64,000 nt of DNA, from positions 35,813,495 through 35,877,494 of the forward strand of contig NC_051075.1 in assembly GCF_004664715.2 (NCBI RefSeq), read 5' to 3'. Origin of the DNA: Peromyscus leucopus (taxonomy: Eukaryota > Chordata > Mammalia > Rodentia > Cricetidae). The position numbers and the translations under genes were made by a program. This document shows positions 22,398 through 34,175 of the stretch, piece by piece; positions within the stretch are counted from its first letter, which is position 1, and every line of letters starts with the position of its first letter. Under the pieces are notes generated by a model. That model saw nothing but the letters and a program-made list of their open reading frames with translations, was not told the DNA's origin and ran no database searches.

Positions 22398-23153
22398 AAA
22401 TTTTAAAAAATTGACCAATAGTAACACTATTAAGGTTCTTTGGACTAGACTTGTAACGTTTGGCAATGTTACAGACAAAAGTTGGTCTTTGGAAGTGGGT
22501 GCACCATGAGTTTGTCCTTGTAATGTCTTTGCAAAACATCGCCAATACCTTTTCTCCTCATTAAAAGTGCACTGCAGGTTTGCAACTGATGATTTTAAGT
22601 TCATTTGCTTTCTATATGACCTATTTTCAATGAAATAGAACACATAAAATTTTTACACTATTAAAGAATATTTTCCCAACTGCCATTTCAAGATCGGTTC
22701 CTTCTAGAGTAGAGACTTTTCAGAAGTGTCCCAAAAGTTGTGGGAATTTGGAGTCTTTAACTCAACAGAATTCAGTTGTTTTACAGTTGATGACCATAGT
22801 AACTGCGTGGGCTCTGATCCATTCTATAACATCTGCAATGGAAATCCATGTTTACTTGTCTCTAATATGACTTGACTCCTCTCAAGTCAAAGACCCTATC
22901 CTCTACTTGGCCAACATCAGCTTTCTTGTTTAGTTTCCTCTCTGTATCTCTGATCTACAACTTTTTACAACCTCAGACGTGAAAAGGATGTAGTTCTATG
23001 CATGGTTCCCCTGGCTTAATAGAAAAATAATTGGCAAATGATAAATATTTGAATTCATGCAGATTTATAACAAAAGTATTTCCAATATTTAGATGAGTCA
23101 TAGCTGAGAGTGACATAGACAAGCTAAGCTTTCTTTTTCTACCATTAAATTAA
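22398..23153. other. Unassigned sequence
   Basis: No gene or recognised repeat; short minus-strand frames near 22335-22643 show no motif. Confidence 0.4.
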
Positions 23154-23198
23154 ACACACACACATACACACACACACACACACATACACACACACACT
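23154..23198. repeat. (CA)n microsatellite
   Basis: CA repeat with two TA interruptions. Confidence 0.95.
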
Positions 23199-23217
23199 CA
23201 CAGTAGGAAATAAGTTT

Positions 23218-23318
23218 GGTTTCTGGTTGGGGTTGTAGCTTGATGGTAGAGTGCCCTGCAAAGTCATAGGTTTGTTCTCTATTACTCAACACCCCTCAAC
23301 AAAAGGAAAAGAAAATAC
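23218..23318 (+). mobile_element. Old ID-like SINE
   Basis: 'ggttggggttgtagcttgat' then 'ggtagagtgccctgcaaagt' resemble the tRNA-Ala/BC1-derived ID head, followed by an A-rich end ('aacaaaaggaaaagaaaa'). It is diverged, and the B-box region is poor. Confidence 0.55.
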
Positions 23319-24479
23319 TATGGTTTACTATAGTTTTTAAGCTAATAACATAAAGAATTCTTATGTATTTATTTTCTTCATTTGCAACACAAGAACAAGT
23401 AACTAACATCTCTAAGCCATATCATATTCCCATTGGTCATATTAAAAGAAATTAAATCAAATAAACTTACTTAACAAAATTAAAATTAGAAAAATAAAAC
23501 CTTTGAAAACAGTATTACATACCACTTCTTCTGAGCTAAAACATTCTGTGCTTGAGGGAAGCTCATTAGGATTTATGAAGTTCTAAAGAAAGATTTGTTA
23601 AGACTTGGGAAGTAAAAACTCAAGTCTCAGGAAATCCCTGAAGTAGGTAAACAAGGTCCCTCCCTTCCCAAGGTTATGTGGGTAGTAAAGACAGCTGGGG
23701 AGTGAAGACTACAACCTGGAGAGCTGCCTGGATGACTTGTTGAGAGTGTTAGGGTCCCGGCTTTCATAACGTATTACCCAAGGTGGAGTGGGCTCTTGAT
23801 ACTGCAGCTGCCCTTATGCTCTCCTCCCTTCTGTAAGGAACTCCTTTCTCATACTCCTGTGAGTAACCCCAGTAAACTCATTGGTGATGTCATTACTTCG
23901 GTCTGATGTCAGATTTCTACAGATTTTGTGTATGTTTCTCCAGGAACAGCCTCACATAACAAAAAAATAAGAGCTGAACAATGTAGAAGAATATGTAGAG
24001 AGATCTAACATTTAAGGAGGAGGATAACGATCCTCTTTTATATGTCGAAAGACAGATTCTTTGTTGTTAATGACAGTTGTAAAAACAGGAGCAGCAATGT
24101 TTTTCCCCCGGTCATGGTTTCTCAGAAACTGTCCTGGTAGTAGTACTGTGACCCTCCCCTTGCATGGTAATCACCTCAGTGACACTCACACACCAGAAAT
24201 CACATTGGAGTTTTTGGAGAGTTTTCTGTTGATTGATGGCATTGACCTTGTTACCTGCTCAGAAAACCAGAAGTCTTAGTAGGAATTTCGAATTGTCTCT
24301 AGGAAGTAGTATTTGTCTACTCAAAGCATTTTAGCATAACAAAGCCATGCTATCTAGTTTTCCTGTCCCAGGATTAATGAGTGGTATCCTAAAAATGTAA
24401 ATAAACTTAAAAGTAAAGAAACTCCTTGCTTTAGGGTCAGCATTTGAATAAAATCTTCAAAAACATGAGCACACACACT
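23319..24479. other. Unassigned sequence
   Basis: No gene or recognised repeat in about 1.1 kb before the NPM1 retrocopy. A 72-codon plus-strand frame (24061-24279) has no family features. Confidence 0.4.
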
Positions 24480-24493
24480 AACAAATAGCTTTT
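24480..24493. repeat. Target-site duplication, 3' side of NPM1 retrocopy
   Basis: 'aacaaatagctttt' is identical to 25781-25794. The last T bases are shared with the copied poly(A) tail (T on this strand). The junction is compatible with an L1-endonuclease TTTT/R nick. Confidence 0.93.
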
Positions 24494-25780
24494 TTTTTAC
24501 TTTATTAAAATACTGAGTTTATTTCACATGTATATTTGTCTCCCTACCATTTCCACATCTGACCACCACTATTACTATTTCCTATCATAACATTCCATAC
24601 ATACTTAAAACCAAGTAAAGGGTGGAGTTCCATCCTTGAAAACTAAACAGGCATTTTAGACAACACATTCTTGGCAATGGAACCTGGACAACATTTATCA
24701 AACACAGTAGGGAAAGTTCTCACTTTGCATTATAAAAAGGACAGCCAGATATATCAACTGTTACAGAAATTAAGTAAGACAGAATTATTTCAAACTGTTT
24801 AAACCATTTTCTTAAAGAGACTTCCTCCACTGCCAGAGATCTTGAATAGCCTCCTGGTCAGTCATCCGGAAGCAATTCTTCACATAATTAATGAACTTGG
24901 CTTCCACTTTGGGAAGAGAACCACCTTTTTCTATACTTGCTTACATTTTTGCCTTAATGTCTTCTACAGAACTAGGTCCTTTTGGTGTTTTAGGAGTCTT
25001 TTCCTGTTTTTTGAAAGACTCTTGACCCTTTGATCTTGGTGTTGATAGTTTTAAGTCTTTTCCATTTTGGTTTGATTTTTGTGCATTTTTGGCTGGGGTA
25101 TCTCGTACAGATTTCTTCACTGGAACTTTTTCTTCAGCTTCCTCATCATCAAAATCATCATCATCATCTTCATCATCCTCATCTTCATCGTCATCCTCAT
25201 CATCCTCGTCAAGTTTTACTTTTTTCTTTGGAACCTTGTTACCACCTCCAGGAGCAGATTGTTTTCCAGACATACTTAAAAGTTTTACATCCTCCTCATC
25301 TTCATCTTCTGACTCTGCATCTTCCTCTACAGCTACTAGGTGCTGTCCACTGATGTGCACAGGCCCTGAACCACATTTCAAACTTAAGACCACAGGTGGT
25401 GTAATTTCAAAGCCCCCAAGAGAAACTGTTGGTTGTACAGACATTTTCAAAGTTGCCAGTGTTACTTTAATTGGACTGCATTCATAGTTCATTGCTTCTG
25501 CCTCTACGATGTGCAATTCGTCTTTTGCCCCTGCCCCTAAACTAACTGTTCTTAGTGATAACTGGTGCTCATTCTCATCATTATCCACATTAAAGTGATA
25601 ACCCTTGTCAGCTTTTAGTTCACAACCGAAAAGGTAGTTCTGAGGCCTGAGAGGGCTCATGTCCATGTCCATCGAGTCTTCCATGAGGTGGAGGCGCGCA
25701 CTTTGGTGTGAGAGAAGTTGGACGGAGGGAACTGCCCACTGCTCTGCAGAACAGACATGCAGGATGGAATCACGCCAGGG
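24490..25780 (-). pseudogene. Processed NPM1 (nucleophosmin) retrocopy
   Basis: An intronless minus-strand copy of nucleophosmin mRNA. Coding-like sequence runs from ATG (25684-25682) to a normal-position TAA (24814-24812), 290 codons against 292-294 in mouse and human NPM1. The N-terminal pentamerisation core ([20 protein letters not shown] onward), two acidic tracts, the basic KVPKKKVKL region and the C-terminal [20 protein letters not shown] segment are all legible. One nonsense change breaks it: the Gln codon after DIKAKM is TAA (24943-24941), leaving 247 residues and removing the C-terminal three-helix nucleolar and nucleic-acid-binding domain. A small in-frame loss in the acidic region explains the shorter length. 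The 96-nt 5' UTR and about 310-nt 3' UTR are kept, with AATAAA at 24506-24501 and a short A tail. A longer frame extending to 25804 starts with TTG in flanking DNA and is irrelevant. The parental gene makes a nucleolar histone and ribosome chaperone. No promoter came with the copy, so expression is doubtful. Confidence 0.95.
24501..24506 (-). terminator. Retained NPM1 polyadenylation signal
   Basis: AATAAA on the minus strand (tttatt on plus), about ten bases before the poly(A) tract, as in the parental mRNA. Confidence 0.85.
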
Positions 25781-25794
25781 AACAAATAGCTTTT
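25781..25794. repeat. Target-site duplication, 5' side of NPM1 retrocopy
   Basis: The second copy of 'aacaaatagctttt', immediately upstream of the retrocopy's 5' UTR. It fixes the insertion boundary at 25780/25781. Confidence 0.93.
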
Positions 25795-27065
25795 GATAAC
25801 ACAACAGACATTAAAATACACCTAATCCCATTACTTCTCAATTTATTGTTTCCTATGTGTCCAGTCTATATAGTAAGCAGAGTACCTGAGATTGCTATCC
25901 CATCACCCTCCACCCAACACTTGGAAAGAACTTGGAGGTCTTTTCAGATTCCTGAATTTAACTTGCCCTGTGTAATACCTGCCTGATAGGGTTGACTTTT
26001 CTCAAATCAGTTTTTCAAACAAGTTATCTAATGTAAGCTCTTACAGAAAGACTCTCTACCAGAGCCCAATTTTCAAAGATCTCGGTTCCAGATAAATCTT
26101 TCTTACATGAAGTCTCAGGATGACATGGGGAGAAGAAAAGCTTTTGAGATAAAGATGCCAGATGGGGCACACCACATTTAATAATTGACTTCTTATTCAC
26201 CCAGGCTCTCAAAGTTTATGGTCAAATTAGTGTTTCACAAATTAAACAAGGCTGACATTCCATCATGAGCTAATCTCAGATGATCATAATTATGAATGGT
26301 AAATCCAAAAGCCTATGTTGTTAGTCACTCTTGTTGCAACCATTGTATTTCTTTATATATACATCTTTTGTTTACGTTATGTCAAACTAAATGGACAGAA
26401 TTTTCTCTACTCTTAGAATTCAGGAAAGTTCAAGCATATGCTATAAATATATGGAAAAAATGAAAATTACTGTGGCTGTTAGATTGAGAACAGATATCTT
26501 TTATATAATGTAGAACACACAAGGAGCAGTTAGATTTGATGCTGGCCTGTAGGCAAGCATTCTTTGAGCTATGTAACAGGTGGAAATAAAAAAGAGACTG
26601 TCTGTAGGTGTATTTATGGACACTTGGTGGCCTTAGTGTCTGAAGTGCTTTCAACTTAAGGGATTAGGAATTAGAAGATTTCCTGATGGACAGACATATA
26701 AGGAGAGGGCTGTGACTAAGTAATAAAGATGGCAAACTTCCAAAATGGCTGGCTTATTCCTCATCCTCCTGACCTCATGCAAGGTGGGTTTTAAGCCTAG
26801 CAGCTTAAAACAAAGTTGTTGCTGGCTGTCTTCCCTGCCAGGAGGGATCCTTGCTGATGGAATGGCTGGACAAGTTCAAGACTTAATCAGGACATGTTAA
26901 CACAGGAGTTGTGTTCCAACCAGCCACCATGTCTGTCTTCAAACTGAGCAACTCTAAATTAGAGGAAGAAGACCTTTCAAATTCCTTTAAAAAAAACCTC
27001 AGCTCTCAAGGTTTCAGCTTCCTAAGTCCCCACTCTGCTTTATAGACGGTCTTTCTGCATGTTTG

Positions 27066-27068
<3 letters not shown>
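25795..27068. other. Unassigned sequence
   Basis: No gene or recognised repeat in about 1.3 kb beside the NPM1 retrocopy, and no obvious CpG-rich promoter that could drive it. Confidence 0.4.

Positions 27069-27113
<45 letters not shown>
27069..27113. repeat. (TG)n microsatellite
   Basis: A pure TG run of about 22 units. Confidence 0.97.
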
Positions 27114-27115
<2 letters not shown>

Positions 27116-27384
27116 CTTCACCTCTCGAAAAAGTCTCTCTTTACTGGAGGATTATGCCTGCCCCTGGTAACAACCTCCTAATTCCTGCAACCAGCTCATG
27201 TTGGTTAATGTTTGCTGCATGCCACAGATTTACAGAATTTTCTGATCAATTAACAGGAGCAAGAGGTAGGCTTTCAAAAATGGGAAGCAGGAGGGTTTTT
27301 CTGTAGTGCAGCTTCTAAAGGCAATATGAATAGTTTCCCTGACTTAAACTGCTAGGCTGCATGAGCCAATCTAATTATGTGGCA

Positions 27385-27740
27385 ACAGAAAGATGGCTCA
27401 GCAGTTGAGTGCTTGCTGCACCAACAAGAGGAGCAGAGTTCTGACCCAAGTGTCGAAATTACGAGTCTGGCATTCTGTGCATGGTTATAACCCGAGTTCC
27501 AAAAACACAGAGACAAGAGGAGCACAAGAGCTTAATGAATTCTAGCCTAGCACAGAAAATATTGAGTTCCAGTTTGGGGGGGGGGGAACTATGCCTCCAA
27601 GCAATAGGTAGAGAGTGATAATGGATACCTGAAGACCACTTCTGACCTCCATCAGGGGCACACAAGATATACACCTGCCTATATATGTGTCCATATACGC
27701 ACACTGATACATACATACACATAAGTAAATTGGTATATTT
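27385..27740 (+). mobile_element. B2/B3-superfamily SINE, diverged and expanded
   Basis: 'agatggctcagcagttgagt' and 'gcttgctgcaccaac' give the A-box end. The middle is enlarged, with an 11-G run at 27576-27586. The right part has 'cttctgacctccatcagggg' followed by a CA/TA-rich tail. Its length exceeds a normal B2/B3, so it may be two fused SINE pieces. Confidence 0.55.
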
Positions 27741-29261
27741 TAAGGAAATTGTTATTATATGCAAGGGAGGAGGTAATAAGAAATCCTGTCTAGAGTTTGG
27801 AAATTTCACTGTGATGTTTTCATGACAGAGGAGGAGAAAGAAGAAGGATCAGAAAGTAATGAATTAATGCCATAGCAACATCAGCATTTACAGCAGATTT
27901 TAGTTTTCCAATTTTCTTCCTGTACATCTACTCTAGTCAGGCTTCTGTGCATAAAGAAATCCACATATAGCTGTCAGTTCTCCCCAGACTGAAGGGCCCG
28001 GTGTTTAATCTCAGTTGTGCGCTGATGGAGCATAATTTGGAAATTCAGAGAGATGTATGAAATGCATCTAAATTTAGAATCTGACACAATGGTGGTTGCT
28101 AGGAGCTCAAGAAGAAATCAAGGAACAAAGGGAGTGGCTTTTGAAGTGGTTGAACTCATTTACAGCAGCAGAAAGACTGTGCCTTGTGATGTGGCCTCTG
28201 GGCTGCCGTAGACTCTTAGGATGAATGGCTAAATGACTAGAGGGGCAGCTCAGCAAAAATGTCATAAAAGCTAGAATTCCAGGAGAGGCAGAGAGGTGAC
28301 TTTCATGACAATGAGCTGGGACTCGAGTATAAAAAGCCTATTAACAATACCTGAATCTCGTGTCTAATTTCTTGCCTATGGGGTAAAAAATTGTCTCCTA
28401 GATTCACACAGTGATAAATGTAATGTGTTTTCCTTGATCTTGTCCTTTTTAAAATGCTGAAAGTGCAATTTCTCTCGCCACTCTCCTTTTTCCTCTAACT
28501 GTGCTCTTTCTATAATGGTGCCAAATTCATCCGTTTCCTGCAACTTGTTTTTGGTGTCTCTGCACAAAACTTGAGAAGGGCTAGGGGGTGAGAGGAGGAA
28601 CTGGGAAATAATACCACGCTTGCCTTAAGTAGGGATCAGGATGATTGTGTGGACGTATTTAGTTGCTTAAGCCCTTCCTTGGCACCCTCGCTAATTCAGT
28701 CATCACAGTAGGCAGATCCGGGTGGAATCCCAAGGAATGTTCCAGTGATAACCAACAGCTGAGCCATCACACTTTGTCTGGAGTATATAATGCTCAAAAA
28801 GTTCTTCAGAAGACAGAAATATCATATCATATTGTCAGACATGAAACTGGGAAGGTGGCTTAGCAGCTCTGGAATAGGGGAGGAACTGGGAGTTTGGGTT
28901 TACCCTAGATAACAATCCTCTATTTCACTAGGATCAACACAAAACATACTCTCCATTGTCTTTTCATTGGGGTTCTAAAAAATGCCTCTATTTAAAATAA
29001 TCTGAATAAACCCTAGAGAATGTTCCTTCCTTCCTTAAAAATAAGCTTAAAGTATATTTTAAGCCCACATGGGTTTCCAGCTAGGAAATCTTCTGAGCAA
29101 AATAATCTACTAGTTATCATCAGTCTGCTGTCCACGCTGCTTTTCCTCTTCTTCCCTATATTGTATCTGCAAGCAGCAAATCAGTAAGTGAGTCCTCTCT
29201 GAGTTTACACCCTGTGAACATGTGCTATGTCACTGAGTATCAGACAAAGAATCTGAGAAAT
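27741..29261. other. Unassigned sequence
   Basis: No gene or recognised repeat across about 1.5 kb; open frames are under 70 codons without motifs. Confidence 0.4.
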
Positions 29262-29527
29262 CAGCCAGAGCTGGTGACACAGGCCTTCATCCCAGCTTCC
29301 TGGAAAACTGAGGCAGGAAAATTTCAAGGTCTACGTTGAAAATTTCAAAGCCTGTCTAGGTTACAGAGTAAGTTTAAGGTCAGCCTGAGTAACTTAGGGA
29401 GACCTTGCCTCAAAATTAAACGTTAACTAGGACTGGGGATAAATAACTCAGTGTTAAATTGCTTGTCTAGCACATAGGATGCACTAAATTCAACATCCAG
29501 TAGTATAGACACACTGTGTGAGTGCAT

Positions 29528-29529
<2 letters not shown>
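29262..29529 (+). mobile_element. B4-type SINE (B1-ID fusion)
   Basis: The left half is B1-like ('cagccagagctggtgacaca', 'ctgaggcaggaaaattt', 'gagaccttgcctcaaaa'). The right half is ID-like ('ctggggataaataactcagt', 'gcttgtctagcacatagga'). This head-to-tail order defines the rodent B4 family. Confidence 0.75.

Positions 29530-29572
<43 letters not shown>
29530..29572. repeat. (CA)n microsatellite at SINE tail
   Basis: About 21 CA units growing from the 3' end of the B4 SINE. Confidence 0.97.
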
Positions 29573-29573
<1 letters not shown>

Positions 29574-30769
29574 CGTCAGCAAGAAAAGTTCCTTTTCAAA
29601 GTCAGCTGAGGAACTTGGCTTTGGATCAAGGCACTGTCAGTACTTTTAGCTCTGTGGCAGCTTCTAGACTATGTAACCTAAACTTTCTTGATATTGAGAA
29701 TGAAAACAAAAACAAAAGCAAAGCAAAGCAAACACTGACACCCAAAAATCTTCTCACGAAACCTTGGGACCAAGGCTGCACACCACCCACTAGGAAAAAA
29801 AAAAAATCCCCAGAGCGATGTGTCTGTTCCGGGACAGGATAGCATCTAGGAAAGGCATTGAGGTTGCGTGAAGAACTCAAGAGTCTCTGAACTGTGCAGA
29901 GAGAGCTGAAAACCCTGGTTTACTCAAGCTGCATTTAAGGACTGAAATAGCTTCTCCCATGGCTTCCATCATAACACTCACACCTGTTTCGTTGGGTTGG
30001 TGATTTCTCCCCACTCCCCTGTTACTCTGTCTCCCTCTCAGTATTCTTTCACCTGCATTTGAACAGTCAATCCCCACCAAGCACCTGTCTTGGTTCATCG
30101 CCTGAGCCGTTTCCAGCTGAAAGCATCCATTTTTACAGTGTTAATCTTGAATTCCAGCCGAACTTCTGAGATCCAGCAATGGCAAGTGAAAGTCTTCTCC
30201 ACAGATACACTTTTATCTGCAAATATTTCTCAAGCTGACGTGTTCCCCTCCCTTCACCACTGGAGTAGCTTAGCATGCTATGATCTCTCACTCAGCACTA
30301 CTCCATAGACTCCCAAAGATTCTTTCACCAAGTATTTTGTTGTTGTTGTTGTTGTTATAACACTTCCTGATTGAAATAATCTGGAGGAGAATCAGTGGGT
30401 AGAAAACTATGTAAGAGAACAGTGACTTCAGGAGGGCTTATAGTCTGTGAAGGAGACATACATTAAACAAGCAAAGGAAGAGGAAAAATAGAGTTTCTGC
30501 TAAGAATTATGAGTACTATAAATATGTTGCTGTGGTGGAGAAGAATGTTAGAGTATAAATTTTGTGTTCAAAGATTTCAAAGGAGGTAGTTTTTTTGTGT
30601 GTTGTGAGTAGAAGGCTAAGAAAGAAATTGGGAAATTGGAAAAGGAGTGTTCCAGACTAGAGGGCAGAAAGGTTTAATCCTAAAACACTAGAGGGCCCAT
30701 GCCGTAGTCTGTCAGAAGGCCAGCAAGGTTGAAGCACAATAAAATGTCAAGAGTGTCATGGCATGAGGG
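29573..30769. other. Unassigned sequence with a (TTG)n run
   Basis: No gene or confident repeat apart from a (TTG)n run at 30335-30356. Short frames near 29.6-30.3 kb have no motif. Confidence 0.4.
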
Positions 30770-30960
30770 CACTAGTTGGCATTTGCAAAGTTCTTTTCTT
30801 GATGGAATTGTGTGAACTGTTTAAGTGGATTGTCACATTTCTCACTTATATTCTCTTGCCATTTTTATTCCTGCTTGGTGAATTAGAGGGCCAAGTCACA
30901 ACGAAATCATGTCATTTGTCCATATAGTTATTGTGGTAGGCTGAGAGTTTAGTCCAGACA
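30770..30960 (+). repeat. Possible MIR SINE fragment
   Basis: 'gaattagagggccaagtcac' and 'tgtcatttgtccatatagtt' in a MIR-like order. It is very diverged and therefore tentative. Confidence 0.35.
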
Positions 30961-31052
30961 AGTTGATTCTTGGCCTGTATTACATTGCCATCTCTTTGCA
31001 TTTACTTTAAGACAGCTTTGGAAGACACTTTATAAACATCATAAGAGGTTTG

Positions 31053-31512
31053 TATGGTGATATTTTATTTGTACTGAAACGTGATTTTATTTGTATGTTA
31101 ATAAATAAAGTTGCCTGGGGGTCAGAGCTAATAACAAGTCATAACAGAAGCCAGGTGGTGTTGGTTCACACCTTTAATCCAGATCACATGACAGACAGAT
31201 CTCTGTGTGTTCAAGGACACCACCAGCATGGAGACACACGCCTTTAATCTCAATACCAACCATAGGAGACCTGGAGGTCTGTATAGACGGGCAGTGACGA
31301 GGAGGTCATGTGTTTGGGTTTACAACCAATGAGAAGGCAGAACAGAAAGTCTATAAAAAGACAGACACACAGGAAGTAGCGCTCTTGCTAAGAGGAAGGA
31401 CAGCAGCAGCAGCAAAGCATAAGCTCAGCTCTCAGCTACTGCTCTGACCTCTTGGGCTTTTAACTCTGCAATTGGCTCTGTGTTTCTTATTTAATAAGAC
31501 TGTTCATCTACA
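31053..31512 (+). mobile_element. Solo class II ERV LTR with perfect 6-bp duplication
   Basis: 460 bp starting 'tatggtgatattttatttgt' (TG mutated to TA) and ending 'ctgttcatctaca'. GGTTTG flanks it on both sides (31047-31052, 31513-31518). A CCAAT box (near 31326) and TATAAAA (31352-31358) are retained 26 bases apart. It contains B1-like modules ('cacacctttaatcc' near 31167; 'acacgcctttaatctc' near 31225). It is the same family as the LTR at 58236-59776 and, inverted, 17405-17860. Confidence 0.85.
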
Positions 31513-31518
31513 GGTTTG

Positions 31519-31952
31519 GATTTTATTTTTGTTGAAAATGTAAAGTCACTGATGGCTCTTAAGAGGGGACACAATGCTCGCTTCCCATGACTCTCTAAAG
31601 TTTTCACTGGCTTATTTTTATTTTCACTTTTCTATCTTATTACACCAATCTGTAGGGTTTGTGCTAGTCAACCACATGTATTATCACCATCATATTTCAA
31701 AAATTCTAAAACATAAGCCCAGACAAGCCATGGCCTGCTGAGACCTCTTCAGTAGCTCTCTGCAGCCTTCATGGGAAGGTCCAACCTCATCTGCCTGGGA
31801 CACACAGCACTCCAAAGATGTGTCCTTGCCTTCCCTGTCTTGTTCAAGCCAGGTTTACTTCCTCTGACCCAACCCCACCAAATGTGCCCTTCATCCTCTC
31901 CCTAAAACAGGGAAGAGAAGATTACAGATGTGCAGAACTTTCGCTAAAACCT
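31519..31952. other. Unassigned sequence
   Basis: No gene or confident repeat between the solo LTR and the ID element. Confidence 0.4.
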
Positions 31953-32036
31953 GGGGTTGGGGATTTAGCTCAGTGGTAGAGCCCTTGCCTAGCAAGTACA
32001 ATGCCCTGGGTTCGGTCCTCAGCTCTGAAAAAAAAT
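31953..32036 (+). mobile_element. ID SINE (BC1/tRNA-Ala derived)
   Basis: 'ggggttggggatttagctca' with the A box 'tagctcagtggtaga', then 'gcccttgcctagcaagtaca', the B box 'gggttcggtcc' and an A-rich tail. It is close to the ID consensus and is the best preserved ID in the window. It is not a functional tRNA gene. Confidence 0.92.
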
Positions 32037-33500
32037 TGTTTAAAAAGAGTTCATTTCCTGTTCTTTCTACTGTTGAGTACATTTTCCTGTCTTGACAGCA
32101 CTTCCTTATAGCTACCATTCCAGACCCCTCCCCTTACTGCTTTACAGAGCTTATTTCATCTGCTACTTACTTAAAAGAAAGTATCAACTGCTGAGTCACT
32201 CCTAAACCCTGACCACTCACAGACTAAGAAGCCACCTTCCCCTCTCTGCTGTTCATAGATGTCCCATGACTCACCACATTCATTTCAATTTTTTATTACT
32301 TGTAATTTGACCAATAAAATAAGAGACATTTGAAGGGGTTAGTTTTATTCTTACAATGCCTGAAATGTCATAATAAAAGCTTGTACAAATGATAGAAGAT
32401 AAATAATTGTCATAATTCAAAACTTAAGCCAAATAGTAATCAATGGTAAACAGGGGCTGCATGAATTATTATTTCAGGGACCGTATACTATTTCAAATGA
32501 CAGTGTACAAACCTATTCTACTATTTAAGTTTCTCCAGACAAAACCAAACTATTATTATCTGAATCAATTAGTAATTTATATTTAAACCCTCTTTCATGT
32601 ATATAAAGTTTGGATCATGAAGTCCATAATCTGGAAATCTGAGGAAAAATGGTGATATGTATAATGTTAGTATAGAGTTCTTTAATGCCAAGACATCTTG
32701 GAGTGACTGTGAAGATGTTGTGACATATGTGACCCCACGTGTAGAGATTAGGTGGTGGGGGACATAGGGGCAGTATACTAAGGTACAGAACCCAACTGAA
32801 GCCCAAGTTTTCTAAATCAAGATAGTGTAACTCATTTAAGGCTAACCTGGAGAGATGTTATAGAATCTTCTAAAAATATTTACTTGGAAAAAAAGGGCTC
32901 CAACGATGTACTATAAGTTAAGGCATTAATTTTTAGTTTCAACTCTGCTACAAAGCCAAGTTCAGACTTCTGAAACCACTTGAATTTTTAATGAATCCAT
33001 CTTCCTACAAAGGCTTAAAATCTTGGAGCTTTTATCTGAGTCTGAAGCAAATGCTGCTTTGGTCTTGAGAATATTCATGTATTCCAGACATTTTTGTCAT
33101 TCCCTAGCCCAGAAAACCCAAATATTATTACCTTTATCCTCTCAGCATAAAGTGAATTTTAGATAATTCATTTCTAGGCCAGAGTTAAGAGCTTAATATG
33201 TATTTGTGATGTGGTTTTGTGCTGTGACCGTGAAAGATTGTGGCATTCCGGTTTGTGATTAACTTTTAACTTCATGTTCTAGAGAGAGATTTCAGAAGGG
33301 AATAGCCATTGGTCAGTTTTATAGAAAAACATCCTTGAAAAATGTTTATGTATTTAAGCCATTTGATTTAAACAAAAATGGGAATATAAAGTTAACAGTG
33401 AAAACATAGTAATTAAGTCATTTTCAATGGTTATTGACCCATTCATTACAGAATTATGCATTTTGCCTGAAGATTTTTTTTAATTTTCAGTAAGATAAAT
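32037..33500. other. Unassigned sequence
   Basis: No gene or recognised repeat. AT-rich with scattered short open frames only. Confidence 0.4.
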
Positions 33501-33516
33501 ATGTTTGATTTTTTAG

Positions 33517-34175
33517 TTTCAAGGAAGATCATCAAGCAGCAGTAAAAATGATAACGGAAGATCTTTGCCTGTCAGCCCTCGCCAACATTGCTTCAGCTTC
33601 CATCCTAAGGATGTTGGGGATGCAGACAACACCTTCCAGTCTGGACATATATGTGTCTCAGTGTCACTGGCTTTGGGGCAGGATCTCATGCATAGTTACA
33701 TTACTTGGAGCAATTGTACTGAATCACACTCCACAATCAGCTACTCTACTAAAACTCCATTGAACAATCCTTTGTTCCAGAATATGCCCTGAACTGGTGT
33801 CACACTAAAAATTACCGAGATAATCGGGGAAGCACAGGAAGAGCAGCCCAGATGGAACATGGAGAAACAGAGGCGCTATAAGAATGATGCAATTCAGCAA
33901 TCTGGAAAATAATCAGTGTTGATCTAAAATTGGTTTGGCCCAGAGAAGTTCTACTCCATGACTTCAACCCTGGTCAGGAGGGACTGTCCACTTATTCAGA
34001 GGCTACCTGGAAGTCCGTACCCTTACATATTCTCAGAGAAAACTACCAATCGCCCATGCTCAACACCTGCATCTTCCCTACCCTCAACTCCCTGAGGTAA
34101 ACCTGTCCCAAGCTCAACCACCATTCCCACAGAGAACGTTGCTTTTCATTGTTCTAATTAAAGACAATTTGCTTT
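33517..34175 (+). other. Candidate terminal exon (weak)
   Basis: A reading frame is open from directly after a splice-acceptor-like 'tatgtttgattttttag' (ending 33516) for 91 codons to TGA (33790-33792). It begins QGRSSSSSKNDNGRS and ends PLNNPLFQNMP, with a mid-segment sequon-like WSNCTES. About 365 bases downstream there is ATTAAA (34157-34162), followed by a GT-rich stretch (34172-34202), a usable polyadenylation arrangement. I do not recognise the protein. The same layout would also fit a decayed ERV with an LTR end. A 71-codon overlapping frame (33548-33763) is an alternative. Confidence 0.2.

Noticed and set aside
22075..22398. 107-codon plus-strand open frame
   Set aside because: It lies entirely in L1 3' UTR text and ends in the A-rich tail.
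25089..25487. 132-codon plus-strand frame rich in serine
   Set aside because: It is the antisense shadow of the NPM1 acidic tracts (GAT/GAA codons read as ATC/TTC and shifted to TCA/TCT); no independent coding signal.
25685..25804. 40-codon N-terminal extension of the NPM1-like frame
   Set aside because: It translates the 5' UTR and flanking duplication and begins with TTG, not ATG; the true start context is at 25684.
31953..32036. tRNA-Ala-like sequence
   Set aside because: Internal promoter boxes and the A-rich tail identify an ID SINE, not a tRNA gene.
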